Below, in pieces: positions 1 to 13,324 of a DNA stretch of 64,000 bases. The notes under the pieces were generated by a model, which saw only the letters and a list, made by a program, of their open reading frames with translations, was not told the origin of the DNA and searched no databases. Position 1 is the stretch's first letter. Each line of letters begins with the position of its first letter. Location of the stretch: assembly GCA_018894105.1 (NCBI GenBank), contig CM032119.1:13099246-13163245 (forward strand), given 5' to 3'. The stretch comes from Jacaranda mimosifolia. Lineage: Eukaryota > Streptophyta > Magnoliopsida > Lamiales > Bignoniaceae. Position numbers and translations under genes: made by a program.

Positions 1-185
1 AGTGGCTCTTGTGGAATGTTATATAGCAGTATGCATAGTTAAGTTGAAATGATTAACTTTGAGTTGATATGGATTTATTTAATTTTGAAAAAAAAATTAG
101 GGTTGCCATTTTGTTTTAAATTTTATGAATAAGATTAGAGTAGCACCTTGGTCCAAAGCAAGCACCTCCTGGGTGGAGCGCTACA
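1..185 (+). repeat. 3' end of the 5' LTR of element G1 (truncated by window edge)
   Basis: Begins within the LTR and ends CGCTACA at 185. It is near-identical to 26151-26340, the end of the 3' LTR. Shared landmarks include the GTGGCTCTTG start, the ATATAGCAGTATG block and the AGGCACCTCC-type block just before the end. Confidence 0.85.
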
Positions 186-189
186 AAAG

Positions 190-201
190 TGGTATTAGAG
201 C
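190..201 (+). other. Primer binding site of element G1
   Basis: TGGTATTAGAGC, four bases after the LTR end. It is one substitution from the usual plant PBS complementary to initiator tRNA-Met (TGGTATCAGAGC). It fixes the plus orientation of the element and the LTR boundary. Confidence 0.8.
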
Positions 202-3059
202 TTGGGTTAAGGAAAACCTGAGCTACACTAGAATATGATTCTCGGAGTATGGAATTCTTAGAGAAGATTAAGCTTGACCTTGGAATTGTTTAGGATGTGA
301 ATACTTGAGTTAAAGGAAACCAAAGACATGTCAGGATATGATTCTCAGAATGTGGGATTTTGGGCAGGTAAAAGAGAAGTTTGATTGTGGGATTGAATAA
401 AGTATGAACTTTTGGGATAATACTTGACATTAAGGAAGTGAAAGATTATGACCAGGATGGACAACCAGTGTATAACCTCTTACTCAGGTGTGTCAGGCAT
501 ATTATCGTATAGTTGTTAGGAAGGATGGTATTGTTTGGAATTATAGCTTTATGTGCGCAATACCTGTGGGAATTGAATTTGATGAGCAAATGACTATTTT
601 GGGAAGAATTGTATTTAGTGAGAAAAGAGTTGTTTTTGAAATCATCGTTGTGCAAGCAATATTCGTGGAAGTTGTATTTGATGAGTGGGATCATTATAGG
701 AAAATATGTAATTGGCAAGTACATGATTAACTTAGGATGAATAAATACCTGATGTGTGCTTATGGATAAGATTTAAGTGGTATAGTTACACTGGGAAAAG
801 TTAGTATGATAATAGCAAAGATGATTCGAATGACTATAAGACAACAATATATTGAAGAAGAGACAACAACATATGAGGTATTATTTAAAATTAGAAGAAA
901 GATAGCGTATTGATAATGAAAGTTGTTTAATGTGACCGCAAAATGACAATGGATAAGGGAAAGGGGAAGATTGCTTGTAAGATGTGAAGTTGTAAGAAAT
1001 CGTATTGTAAGTTTGAGGAAAATAGTATCATGCCAACCATAAGATACAGGTGACTTATGTATGAAGTACGAAAATGTGAAAGGAGAATATCAAACGAGGA
1101 CCTAGCAATAATTAGAGGAGGAGACGGAGAAATATATAGGAATAACAAGGTACAATGATGATATTGATACAATAGAAGGAAAATATGAGCAGAAAGCTAA
1201 GATTAGTGTTCTGATAAGATATGGCTTCCTAATGAAACTTAAGATACGTGGTACATGGACAAAGAGTAGGGAGCAATACTTTGAAAATAGGAAACCACAT
1301 GTCGATCCTGATGGCGGAAATTTGAGATCATGGGTTATACAGTTAAGAAAATATTTACAGCATCGATGATATATCCCAAAAGATGACCAATTTATAATCT
1401 ATTATTCCTAAAGTGTGAAGCATTGTGACTCTTTAAATTTAAGGAAAAATTATATTTTAGGAAATATATCATGTGTAAACGTGGATGTGAGATTCTAACT
1501 TGGTAAGTTGATGATCACCTTAGACAGAATTGCATTCAATAGTTAGAAGATCATTTAAGACAATTGATATTTGACAATTATATCTATTAAAAAAAAAGCG
1601 AAGATTAACTTGTATAATTGTAAAATGAAAGTGGATAGGAAAGAATGGGTGAACAACCGCAACAGATGAAGGTTTTGGAAAATTATATTGTAAATTTTAA
1701 GAGAAAGGTGTAACTGTAGTGGGTTATAAGAAGCATATGTGGCAGTAGTGACAATTGAAGGGGAACATCAAATAAGGACGTGGAAATCAATGAAGAGGGA
1801 TTGGAAAATTATGTGAGAAATACGAGGTAAAGGTTTGGTATTGACATAATGGGTAGGAAATATAGATAGAAGGTAGAGATTGATGTTTTGATAAGATATA
1901 ATCGCCTATTAGAAAATGAGGATATAGAGAATATGGATGAAGAATGGAACCAATACTTTGGAATGGACAAGCATCCCGACTTTGATTAGGGAAATCAAGA
2001 TTTGTGATGTACGTTAGTTAGAGAAATAGTTAAGACATGTATATACATAAGAATAACTAGTTTTAGCTCTGCATGTGGAGTATGATAGAAAATTTGGTTT
2101 TAATGATGACATACTAAGTCTTTTTTGCTTATCATGAATTAAACATCAGCTAGATCGATTAATAGTCTAAATATTCTCCAGAACCAAACTAATTTATATA
2201 TAGGTTGATGAAATTGTATATAAAGCTTGTATATAAATAAAATTGTATATTGTATCTCATATCTACTGATTTGAGTTACAGGGAATCCCGCCTTACATTT
2301 AGATATCCTATATTTCCTGAAAGGAAGTTGGCATCTTGATACTATTAATATTTAAGATGAACCCAAGGGGCTAAATGAACATGAATTCATTCTATAAGGC
2401 CCATAATCACTATATGGCAGGATATGACATCGCCAGAACATCATCAAGCGTGAGCGCGATTATATGTCAACTAAATTATAATGGATAGTTGTCAATCAAC
2501 TCAACTAATATGCTTGAAGATTGTGATGAAGACGCTCTAAGTAGGAACTTCTTGTGGAAGGAATTGAAGATAACAATCGACCTTACTTCACTCCCATTGA
2601 TTAATCAAAGGTAGGAAGACATGGTATAAATCATGTTACAGTGGGATGGTGGACCTTATGACCCTTTTGATGAGTGGATTATGTTAGTAATTTTGAAAGT
2701 ATAGTAGAAACCATATGAAGGATTGCCTTAAGGATGTTCTAGAGTTTCACCCCCAAAAACTATTGAAAGGATTAGACAAGTAGGACATAGTAGTATAGAT
2801 TGAGGAATATCGTGCAATTTGAGGCTCGAGATAATTTGATGAACAAAGGAATTAAGTATACTGCTTATTGTTAGGGAAGATCTCGTATCATTAATAGAAA
2901 TTGGCAAAACAATAGTAAGAGCTCGACAAAACTCATCGAATTTGGAAATTAGAGTTTACCACATAAGCTATTTAATCGAATGCAGGTACTAGGTTTATTT
3001 AAGATCAAAACTAAGGAGAGGATACTGGATACTATAAAATAAAATTTGAGGAGTAAATA
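202..3059 (+). other. Decayed internal region of G1 (gag to early pol position)
   Basis: By position this should hold gag, protease and the first part of reverse transcriptase. Every frame is broken by many stops and no domain can be named with confidence. The longest open stretch (488-730, 80 codons) shows no recognisable motif. Confidence 0.5.
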
Positions 3060-3521
3060 GACCGAAAACTACGTTTTACTTGTAATACGAACATTACGAA
3101 TTAAGATGATGTTATTGAGGTAGATTCAAGTCTTATGGTATTTGTGAATACGACCGATATATAACTGTCAGAATTATTAGGATTGATTTACAATTATCTT
3201 GTTGGGAGCCTTTACATTACTTAGAATCAGGGATTGTACCATACTACATTTATGTTTGGTCTCCCGAACATTTAGGGATTGATCTTATCAGAATCAAGGC
3301 TATGGACAATCGCGTATGACCAGAAAACGTATCAAAAGTACAAAGTTTCTTGGGTTCATCCAACTAATAGTATCTAGGAATTCTCCAAATAGTAGCTCTT
3401 TGATGAATCAACTAAGGGTGATCATTCACTCGAACAAAGAAAGAATATAAATTACACATCAAATTGGTAAATGTGAGGCTTGACGTAGGAAATTGGGATA
3501 TTTCAGGATACATTACTCTGT
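3060..3521 (+). pseudogene. Reverse transcriptase remnant of G1, first part
   Basis: Scattered frames recall Ty3-gypsy RT. Around 3068-3150 there is a stretch of the KTxF...YEHYEL type, the region ahead of the catalytic YxDD motif in this family. At 3473-3520 the reading KCEA-stop-RRKLGYFRIH corresponds to the RT thumb segment usually read as KCEFW...GFLGH. The coding sequence then stops abruptly at a 5-bp AGGAG, where the gag-only element is inserted, and resumes at 20246. Frame changes and stops are frequent and the YxDD motif itself is not visible. Assignment to gypsy RT rests on this weak homology together with the continuation after the insertion. Confidence 0.6.
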
Positions 3522-3526
3522 AGGAG

Positions 3527-4236
3527 GAAAAAATAGCGTAGATATATTGAGTTTAGCCAATGGAGAAGTGACAAATGAAAAATAATATGCTAGATATTAA
3601 TTTAAATTCTCTATTTATTTCTTGAAATTTATTAAGTTTAATTCCAAAAGATAAATAGCTAATTTTAATTAATACTCTAGTATTTATTTTATGTTCAAAT
3701 CAAATATTGACAAATGTCAGGATAAAGTGTCTATATCTATAGACCAATCAAATCAAAGATATTTGATATTATCTCTTGATACTTGATATTATCTTATTGA
3801 AGAGATAACCGTCAAAGAAGTTCAAGTCAATATGAAATTCTGCTGTCAAGTATCTATATAAATGGGGTGACCAAAGTTCATTCTACATACAAGACAAATT
3901 CTAGGAAATGAGAGGAACTTTGAAATTCTCTCAATCAAATTCCAGGAGATTCACAACATTCAAGGTGTTCTTTGCAAAACTCATATATTTTTGGCGTTTG
4001 ATTTGAAATTAAGGTGCAGAGCTCTCAAATTCGCGTTATTTCAAATCAAATTCAAGGAGATCCAAAGGCATTCATCACGAAGCTCATAAAATTTCAAAGA
4101 TCATATTTAGGAAGGGAGAATCATATGATTAGATTAGAAATTAGATTCACAATTGATAGATTTCAATTTTATTCTTATTTGTATGAATTTTTTTATCTTC
4201 TAATTTTATTTTGCAGATAAAGAAATTTGCGCTTAT
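3527..4236 (+). repeat. 5' LTR of the gag-only element
   Basis: Matches 6335-6641 plus 19780-20240 along its length (shared TTTAGCCAATG, AATAATATGCTAG, GGTGACCAAAG and GCGCTTAYA blocks). A TATA-like TCTATATAAATG lies near 3851. The LTR ends GCGCTTATA and is followed by TTTTGGTACGTCCAGTGGG, the expected PBS position. Confidence 0.85.
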
Positions 4237-4306
4237 AAATTTTGGTACGTCCAGTGGGACTATCTCTACCTCTCATCTCTTTCCTTCATCAAGATTAAAG
4301 TATCAA

Positions 4307-5275
4307 ATGGTTGCCAACAAGACTGTTGTGTTGAAAATTACTGCTTCAAATTCCTCAAGTGCTGGAGCAAGAAGTGTTGATGTTATCACAAGAAATATGT
4401 CCAAAAAGTTGCAATCATCTTTGGAGATGGCTCTTTCGCTAGTAAGATTTTTAAATCTCCAAATTGATGAGCAAAGTGGACAATTTTGATGCAAGCTACA
4501 TGGTACGGAAACAAATTAAGGCTCAAGACGAGGTGAAGTATCCACAAAGAAACAGTTAGCCGAAAATAAAAAAGACTTGAAATAAAGAACTACAAGTTTC
4601 CACTGATGGACTAATTCCCATTGACCCATTGAAGGAGTTTATCATGGAGGACTATCAAAGACAAGCTTAATGGAAGTTCTAAGTCATCTATGACCTACTC
4701 CAAGCCATATACTCAAAGTATTGACAACTTGAAAATGCCAATAGGTTATCAGCCCCCAAAGTTTCAACAATTTGATGGCAAGGGCATCCCAAAACAGTAC
4801 GTGGCTTATTTCATTGAGACTTGTAATAATGCTGGGATATATAGAGATTATTTGGTCAAGTAATTTGTTCGATCCATAAAAGATGATGCTTTTGATTGGT
4901 ATACTGACTTGGAGGCAGGCCCTATCAATAGTTGGGGGCAACTGGAAGAAAAGTTCCTCAATCATTTCTACAACACTCGAAGGACAATAAGCATGATTGA
5001 ACTCACCAACTCTCGCCAATGGAAGGAAGCAAATGTCATTAACTACATCAATCGCTAGAAAATTTTGAGTTTTAATCGCAAAGATCAATTGTCGGAGGCT
5101 TCAGCCATTGAGATGTGCATTCGAGGAATGCATTGGAGTCTTTACTACATACTTCAAGGAGTCAAACTAAAAACCTTTGAAGATTTGGAAACTCGTGCAC
5201 ATAATATTGAAACGAGCATGAATTTTGATAAAGAATAAGACTCAAGAGGTGGTAGTGGTGGTGATGATGGGGGCA
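4307..5275 (+). pseudogene. gag: Retrotransposon gag polyprotein, degraded
   Basis: Gag protein of the gag-only element; in intact relatives it would form the cytoplasmic virus-like particle. It begins MVANKTVVLKI with an open N-terminal part to 4487, then shifts frame. The core retrotransposon gag domain reads from about 4730 (GYQPPKFQQFDG) to 5240 (THNIETSMNF analogue), including FDWYTDLEAG and the typical LEEKFLNHFY helix. In-frame stops replace tryptophan or glutamine at several places (after YLVK, after INR), so no full protein can be made. No zinc knuckle, protease or RT follows. A glycine/aspartate-rich tail near 5243-5277 ends it. The LTRs on either side show this was the element's only gene. 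Confidence 0.85.
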
Positions 5276-5279
5276 ATTA

Positions 5280-6060
5280 ATTTTCATCTTCAAACAACAA
5301 ATGTTCCTTGATAAGAGCCTAAACTATCAATAATGCTCCTATATAAGAGCATAAACTATCTAAAATTCTCAAGTCTCCACGTCTCCAAATCCAAGACCCA
5401 AGTTGTCAAGTCTTCAAGTTCATGATCTTTAAGTCTCTAAATTTAAAACTCAAGTCTCCAAGTCTCTAAATTCATGACTCAAGTCTCCATATCTTCAAGT
5501 TAAGGCTCAAGCCTCTAAGTCTCTAAGTCCAAAACTCAAAATTTCAAGTCTCTGAATCAAAGAATCAAATTTTCTAGTCTAAAGTTCAAATCTCCAAATC
5601 CTATGTGCTCCTTGATATGAGTTTAAACTGTCAATAAGGCTCCTAGATACGAGTATAAACTGCCTAAATATTCAAAGTCTCCCTATGTGCTCCTTGATAA
5701 GAGTTTAAACTGTTAATATGGCATCTAGATACTAGCATAAACTTTCTAAATATTCAAAGTTTCCCTATGTGCTCCTTGATAAGAGTTTAAATTGTCAATA
5801 ATGCTCCTAAGTTCGAGCATAAAATATATAAAAATTTTAAGTTAAAGTCTCCCCATATACTCCTTAATAAGAGTGTAAATTGTCTATTAAGTCAAACCCA
5901 GGTAAACTCCTTGACATGAGTATAAATTATCAATCAAATTCAAGTAGACTCCTTGACACGAGTATAAAATGTCTACTTAAGTTAAATATACTCCTTGATA
6001 CAGGAGCTTAAACTGCATGTTAATTTTGGCCCGCATGAGTATAAATTGTGTACGGCACCC
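5280..6060 (+). repeat. Degenerate minisatellite tail of the gag-only element
   Basis: Two interleaved repeat families. One is a CAAGTCTCCAAGTC-like unit at about 5368-5600. The other is a CTCCTTGATAAGAGTATAAA-like unit near 5308, 5610, 5690, 5770, 5855, 5908, 5950 and 5990, spaced roughly 45-85 bp. The second unit has a weaker companion, GCTCCTAGATACGAG. No coding potential is apparent. Confidence 0.7.
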
Positions 6061-6334
6061 CCTCAAAAGGATGTTTACTTTAAATTGCATTATGACTTGA
6101 TCTATTTATTGGGTTCATAAGCAGATGGGAGGACTTCATCATAAAAATCTCCACGTATTGGCTATCCCACAAAGAGACGATAATTCTTGATGGCAGTATA
6201 GTTCAAGGAATGCTTGGAGGATATTTTTGTTACAGACGTATGTGGAAAAAAAAAGGAAAAGAAAAAATTCTCAAATACTTCAAGTCTTGCCTCTTACGTG
6301 GATGATTAACACATCTTTCGCCAAGCTTTGAAGT

Positions 6335-6641
6335 TGAAGAATTTATAGACATATTAATTTTAGCCAATGAAGAAGTGACACTTGTAAAATAATATGCTAG
6401 ATATTAATTTAAATTTTCTATTTATTTTTTAGAATTTATTAAATTTAATTTCAAAAGATAAATAGCTAATTTTAATTAATGCTCTAGTATTTATTTTATA
6501 CTCAAATCAAATATTGACAAATATCAAAGATGATGTGTCTGTATCTATAGACCAATCAAATCAAAGATATTTGATATTCTCTCAAGATATTTGATATTAT
6601 CTCTTTACACTTGATATTAGCTTTTGATATTTGATATTATC
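6335..6641 (+). repeat. 3' LTR of the gag-only element, first part
   Basis: Starts TGAAGAATTT and matches 3527-3790. It is interrupted at 6641 by the nested gypsy element and continues at 19780. It carries extra copies of a TTGATATTTGATATTATC repeat compared with the 5' LTR. Confidence 0.85.
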
Positions 6642-9212
6642 TATAACGCTCCAACCAAGAGGCGCTTGCACCTGTCTAAGGTGCTGCTCATTCTATAAAA
6701 CACATCTTCTAGAAAATAGAAAATATATTTTCGAGAATCCAAAGCATCTAATTTCTACAAGCGATGTCTAACAGAGGTTCAACTATGAATCGAAATATTA
6801 TAAATCGCGCTTAGTACTTCTACCATCTTCATTACCTCAAGTTTTCCATGGATTAGCTATCTTCATCACTCGTTCTTATTTGGGGAAAACAACGGAAGGA
6901 AACAATACAAATAATGTAAGTTCGAATGACTTAGTGAGCTAATAATAATAACCATCGAATACTGAAGTTATACATGATAATCAAAATGTTCACAAGGGTG
7001 CACGATATGTTTCTGGCACAAGGAAATACATTTAGTTAGAAAATTAACCAAATATAATTTAGCAAACACTTTCACTATAAAACTGTTGGTGGTTCTCTGA
7101 CCTTGTCACTCCATTTTCAAGAACATGAAAATCCATATTCTTCCAAGTTTCAGGTGATATTAGCTTGAAACGTAAATACTCATGCACACTCACTAGGCAT
7201 GGTTAGCTGCATGCCTGATCTCACTCATAGACAGCTACCTCTAGCTTGCTAAGAGTAGGGATTATATGTACAACTTGTATAGGTATCAGTCGAAATATAA
7301 CTCGCTGTCGGTTGGTTTTGCTCGATAGTCTTTCGAAATCGATCCTAAGGCCCACCCTAAGGGTATTAATTATGGAGTAATGTAGTACTTCCAGTAATAT
7401 TTTTCTTAAAATGTCAATTCGCCATGATAAACAAGTAATCAGATAACCAACATCAAGTTTGTTCCAAGACAGACATGGTGATAATAGAAAAATATATTTC
7501 GAAATCCACTTTTTGGTTTTCTCGCACAATCGATAGATTTTAAATAAAATAACATAATTCATAATCAAATAGGAGTCGTAATCAGTGTAAAGGGTGATGT
7601 ACGGTGAACTTTCACAAACTGTTTATTTTATCAAAACTTGTACATACATGGTTTTCAGTTTAGGGATTCAAAAACTCTAAATAGGTAAGAAATTCAGATA
7701 AGAAAAGCTCCAGAATCACAAGCAAAAAAGAAAAAAAGTCCAAATAGACTACCCAGCGAAACATAAGGATAGAAGGTCAATATTGTATAGAGAATGACAA
7801 TTTCTAGCAAACAAAGAGTCAAACAAAACTATTATATTTATCAATATAAATACATAAGATAAGAAGTCACATCAAGCAAGATTGAGAACTTGGATAATAA
7901 CAACTCAGGAGTTTTAGGCTAAAAGAACGACTCAAATGGACTGTCAGAATCAACATAAGAGTCAAAGAATCACATAAAATGAACATGCATCAACTATTGA
8001 ATCTCAACACGAACAGAATCAAGTGATAGGTATAATAGCAGCTATTTATGTTCTTTTCCTAGCAAGGAAAGCTAATATAAACTTGCTTGGCAAATGTAGA
8101 GGAATTCCTAGTTGTATGGTCGCTCAAGTCCTAGTTTTCGAGTCAAACCGAGATCTGTCATAAAATAACTCGAGTTATCATCTTATCAATCCTCTAAATC
8201 TTAAGTATAAATATGATTAATGTCTTTACCGAACTTAGGGTTATTTTGACATAACCCCAGTAAACTTGTTTTGATATCTAAATACTTAATTGTAATTCTT
8301 CAGTGGCTATCCCCAACAAAAGCCATTTATTACTTCACTTATTTTACAGTACGAAACATGAGTCCAGGTTCCTAAATTAATTGGTTTCTTCAGGATCTAT
8401 TAGGTCCAAGTTTGACAATTTATTTATGTTCTACCATTCCTATAGTTTAATCTTTAAATTAGATTCAATCTGTCCTCATTGATACCAGGTCAGGTGATTA
8501 AGTCCAGGGACAGAGATTTAAATAAGTATTTCTTAATTTACTAAGCTTAGATCCTATAAGTAATCCTTAGTTTAATACTTACAACATTAAATCGTCAACT
8601 TAAGTTAAATTATAATTCGATACTCTCAATTTAATAAACATTTAATTTGAATTGTAAAAATCAATCGAATGAGTATTCGATATGAAATTTACCAAAATTG
8701 GATCAGATTGAGATCTAATTCCAAGTTAATAGTAGCCCATATCAGCTCGAAATTAAATTTTTAAGCATATTGTTTAAACGCTTTTGTCAATTTGGTTTTG
8801 GGTTTTATGGACATTCTCTGGTGATTCGACGGTGAGATAGGGTCTGGGTAATTTTTGAGAATTCGATGATTTTTTGTCCTTTATTCTATATATATAATTC
8901 CATTTTCCAGCCTTTTCAATTTGGCCCAAAAAGTTCTCGACTGCCTTCGACTGAGTCTCCAAACTTCCAACTGCCTTTCACCTTGGTCCCCAAGCTTCAA
9001 TTAAGTCCTCTAATTTTTATTTCTTACACTTTGGCCCCTAATATTTCTGTTTTTGGGCTATTAGGTCCAAATTTAATTATTTTCAAGTCCTTCAACTTTA
9101 TAATTTTGGCAATCAAGCCCTTTTAACTAAATTTATCCCAAAATTAATCTAGCCAAACTTATCGATTTCATATCTTATTTTATTTTAGAATCTCAAAATT
9201 CAAGGTGTTACA
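6642..9212 (-). repeat. Left (3') LTR of G2
   Basis: Aligns end to end with 16834-19774, for example CCAACCRAGAGGCG, the AATGACTTAGTGAGC block and the terminal GGTGTTACA. It lacks about 350 bp that are present at 18915-19262 in the partner LTR. Confidence 0.9.
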
Positions 9213-9230
9213 ACTATCCCCCTTAAGAGA
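9213..9230 (-). other. Polypurine tract of G2
   Basis: On the minus strand, CTTAAGGGGGATAGT lies directly upstream of the LTR start TGTAACACC. This is the expected position and composition of the plus-strand primer. Confidence 0.7.
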
Positions 9231-9425
9231 ATCTGGTCCCTAGATTCCTATTTGAATTATGAAAGGTCTCGTAGTGTCATCACTCACCATCTTACTATTC
9301 CCAAGGATAATTTTGCTGCATGTTTCTATTTCCTTTAATCCAATTAGTTCCACATATTCCTTTTTCCAATGTCAAGTGACTTTATTTTTTCATAGAAAAG
9401 TGGAAATCCTTCTTATTGGGAATCA

Positions 9426-9695
9426 CTATTGTGGGTTTTTTCATCTACTTATACTTATTTGAGCATTTCATATTTCATCATGTGTTTGGTGTTACCTTAC
9501 ATATCCCATGTCCAGCAAGATCATTTATTCCTATGTCTCAAGTCTTTCCAAATGTATCTACTATTGTGGGTTTTTTCATCTACTTATACTTATTTGAGCA
9601 TTTCATATTTCATCATGTGTTTGGTGTTACCTTACATATCCCATGTCCAGCAAGATCATTTATTCCTATGTCTCAAGTCTTTCCAAATGTATCTA
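9426..9695. repeat. Perfect 135-bp tandem duplication
   Basis: 9426-9560 and 9561-9695 are identical by eye, each starting CTATTGTGGG and ending AATGTATCTA. The period is a multiple of three, so overlapping open frames on the plus strand repeat the same 45 residues; these are a by-product of the duplication, not evidence of a gene. Confidence 0.95.
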
Positions 9696-10498
9696 AGATC
9701 ATTCCCTGTTGACCCTATATTCATTTCAGAGCATAGGCATATTTGATATTTTCTTAAGTTTCCCAAAACGAGGTAAGACTAGTATCAAAGTTAATCCATC
9801 TCTTTAATTTTCAAATTTTCCTATACATCTCCATTCATTCAAAGATTAGCCCTGTTTCAATTATTTCAATTAGCGGACCTCTGCTCTTAGGAGGATCATA
9901 TTCGACATGAGTTGTCAAAGCTTAAGAAACTTTTATTCCCGATATTTTCTTCAATCTTCTTCAGCTTACTGTGGCCCCGACTTTGGTATGATCAAATTCT
10001 ATTTCTTCTCAAGGAATCATGTGCTTCGCAATATCTCAATTCCAAATAGAACTTCACTTTTGCAACTTGGATATATAATTTTATTCCTTTCATTCTTTTG
10101 GTTTGGATGTTTATACTTAGATAACATACTATAATTCATATTTTTCTAGGAAATTCCATTAGTCCACAAGTGTGATTTTATTTTAGTGAGGTAACTCAAA
10201 GCAACAAGTCATATATCCTTAATAGAATAATTTTGTTTCCAGGATTTAAGTTCTTTTTTGGGGTACTTATAATTCGTTTCTTGTAATCTAATCTTTGATG
10301 AGAGTATAGACACATGGAACAATTCGGTACATTCTGTAAGAGGAATAATAACTAACACCAGCTAGTCATTTTCTTTATTTCATATGATCTCTTCATATCT
10401 GTCTCCATCTATCAAGATCGTCAATTCTTCTCATTTCAGTGAATCAACATATTCACCATCCAACAAAAATCTTAAATGCACCTATGGTATTAACGGAC

Positions 10499-13324
10499 TG
10501 TAGCACCCCTTCTCAGGACGACACCTAAGCTGAGGTACTACCAATTCAATCTCAATATTTTGCTCATAGCAAGCAATAGACCCATAAAGTTTCTCTTCAA
10601 ATCCTTCAAGAAATGCGTAGTACTTTAACTTAACACGTTCTGGAAAAATATCAAAATACATAACATTAGCAACATATATACAAGTTTAGGCCTTCAAGAT
10701 CATTCATGAACTATCACAACATCTCAAAATCAACTTAACATACGTGGAAACCTATATACACAGCTAAGAGTCTAGTATATTTCAAAATACATTCAAGCCT
10801 GAAGACCTCATTCACCATCTTTACCTGTTTGAAAGAAATCAAATAACAAGGGAGGATAAGTCATAAGGACTTAGTGAGGGAAAAGAGAAGAATAAGATTT
10901 AAAAAGAAGTTAATGAGGTACGACTATCGATGAACAATTTGATAACAGCAAGAAAGTCAGTATGAATCAACAATGTACATAATACACATGTAATCAAATT
11001 TAACAGGCTGTTGGGCATTTCGTCCTTATTACTCTTAGATCAAATCATAATTGTGAGTACCGGGCATCGGTACTGTTTAAACATGAATTTCCTTATCATT
11101 CCATTGCTCGAGCACTCAGCTCGACGTGTAACAACTTGTTGTATGGCATGGTCAACCGCATGCCGGATCCCACCACTCACAGTTCACTAACTTCAGCTAC
11201 CTGTAAGTCAGGATTGTAAGTGGGTACTAGCAGGAAGATCTGTCACCGTCGGTCCATTCCGCCCGATCATTTTTTCGGACCTAGCCCCAGGCCCAAATCC
11301 CCCCTATGGCGTCCCTCCAGGTGATATCCGGCCCACGGCATCCCATGGGTTAGTATAATGTAATGCCAATAGATATAAGTTTCACATTTAAACATTTAGT
11401 ATGATTATGACAAATACGTAGTTGAACCAATAATGTACACTGGTCGGCAAGGCCGTTTAGGGTTCATAACATAAGGCAACAATGTGACATAACAGAACAA
11501 TAGATCAACAAGATCTCTTTAACAAATAATAGACTTGTAAGAAGCTAACAAGTTATATGGGGACAACCATCAAAGGTGCAGGGTACAAGGGACAGAATTT
11601 TGACAATGTGAAGAAAGTTTTGGGTACTAGAACAATCAGAAAACAGAATCGGTATCAAAGATAACCCTCACAGGGGTGTTCAAATCAGATAACAAATAAC
11701 AAATCGGATTTCAAACATAATTCAAATTTCGAACAATAAGATTACAGTACAGAAATAGAAAACCCACACAGGGGCTTATCACGGATAACAGATAGTTAAG
11801 AAAAAGGTGCCAAATTGGCGGACCCTCACCTCCAAAAGCCTCATAAGGCAGCTACAGTCAATGGCCTACTGATCCGCAGTTTCTTGCTCCTCGTCACCTA
11901 ACCACAAGAGTGATTTACTTATTAAAACCCATATTCAACTAGGATAACCTCCAATAATTAAAACCATACTATTAACTGTCTAAAATTAGTAACCACTCAA
12001 TTAAATCGACATAAGACTTCGTACGGAATTATCATTAAGAAATACTCTTAAAAATACGGCTAATTTACTATTAGTTATAGGGTTCTTATGATACAAGCAA
12101 TAGATATAGTCAATTCAATTCTATATCAGTATCCTAAGCAGTAATAATGAGCCACTTAGTTCAATAACCCAATGATTGCCATTAAAGTCTAATTTTTCAA
12201 ATTTAGGATTTTTCTAACTCAATTAACTCAATAATTCCCCAATTATCACATTTGATAAAATTTTGGGTCCAAAATCCAACATCAACCATGCATGAAACAT
12301 TTTCACTACATAATACAATTCGAAATTGATTATTCAAAGGTACAAGAGATTTAAATGAATGAAAATGTATAAAAACCTTAATTTTAATAGCAATCTTTAC
12401 CCAGAAGCACACAATCAAGACCTCAAAACCACGGACCAATCACACCACCACGACCACTGCGATGAGGAGAAGATTCTATTTGAGAGCCGCCACCGTGCCG
12501 CTGCCACCGTCCACAGGCCGCCATTACTGAAAAATGTCAGAACCATTATCAGTCGTCGCATTTCGTCCTCCTGAGTCCAATAGTCCAATTAGTTTTCAAT
12601 TTCGAGGCCAAAATGGTAGTCAATCATGGCCAGAAAACGCCAACACCACTTTTCTACTATCGCGTCTATAACTCCAATTTTTATCGCCTCTGTCGTGCTA
12701 CTCCTCCATGCAAGGCAACCAGCTCACTCATTAAACCAACGGCTTCTAGAAACATGGCCAAGACTACCCCTCTGACGCCGCCCTGCTGTGGATCGCCTTT
12801 TACCCGCCGTGGCTAGTTTTTTGGGTTTCCAAAACTGTGGAGTTTCACCGGTGCTGGGTTGTGTGTATGGTGGCAATGGTGTTGCTGGGGTAAGGAGAGG
12901 TAGTTGGTGGTGTTGAATGGAAGAGATTTTTGCAGGTGATGGCTATCAGTGATGGTGAGAGAAATAAGAGAGAGAGAGAGAGATGGTTCGGTGGTGGTGA
13001 AGAAAAAAAAACGAAAATGGTGAAGAATGAAGAAAACATTTCTTTTTATAAAATTTAATTTTTTAATAATTGAAATTTAGTCCATAGTATATATTAAGTT
13101 AATCACATTAAGTCTTCTAATTAATATAATAACATATAGACCCTAGCTGACTAGAAAAGTTCCATGTAAGCCCCACTTTTCCAATTTTAGTTCGATTATG
13201 TTTTCAAAATTTACAAATTGACGCCAATATTAAAAAAAATAATTAATTAATAAAAAATGCATAAAAATAAAATGATAATGTATAATTTCATACTAATCAT
13301 GAGATATTTGTCAGGGGTGTTACA
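10499..13324 (-). mobile_element. Solo gypsy LTR with perfect target-site duplication
   Basis: Begins TGTAGCACCC and ends GGGGTGTTACA, i.e. a minus-strand LTR with both canonical ends. It is flanked by CGGAC at 10494-10498 and 13325-13329, an exact 5-bp TSD. No internal sequence is left, which fits LTR-LTR recombination. The part around 12440-12990 is markedly GC-rich and contains a (GA)n run at 12968-12983, possibly the transcribed leader of the parent element. Confidence 0.9.

Noticed and set aside
5280..6060. CRISPR-like array because of regularly spaced repeats
   Set aside because: Repeat units are degenerate, spacers are not unique and of uneven length, and the sequence is the tail of a plant LTR element.
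9416..9746. Two overlapping plus-strand frames of about 100 codons with internal repeats
   Set aside because: They exist only because a 135-bp segment is duplicated without a frame change, inside the interior of a minus-strand gypsy element.
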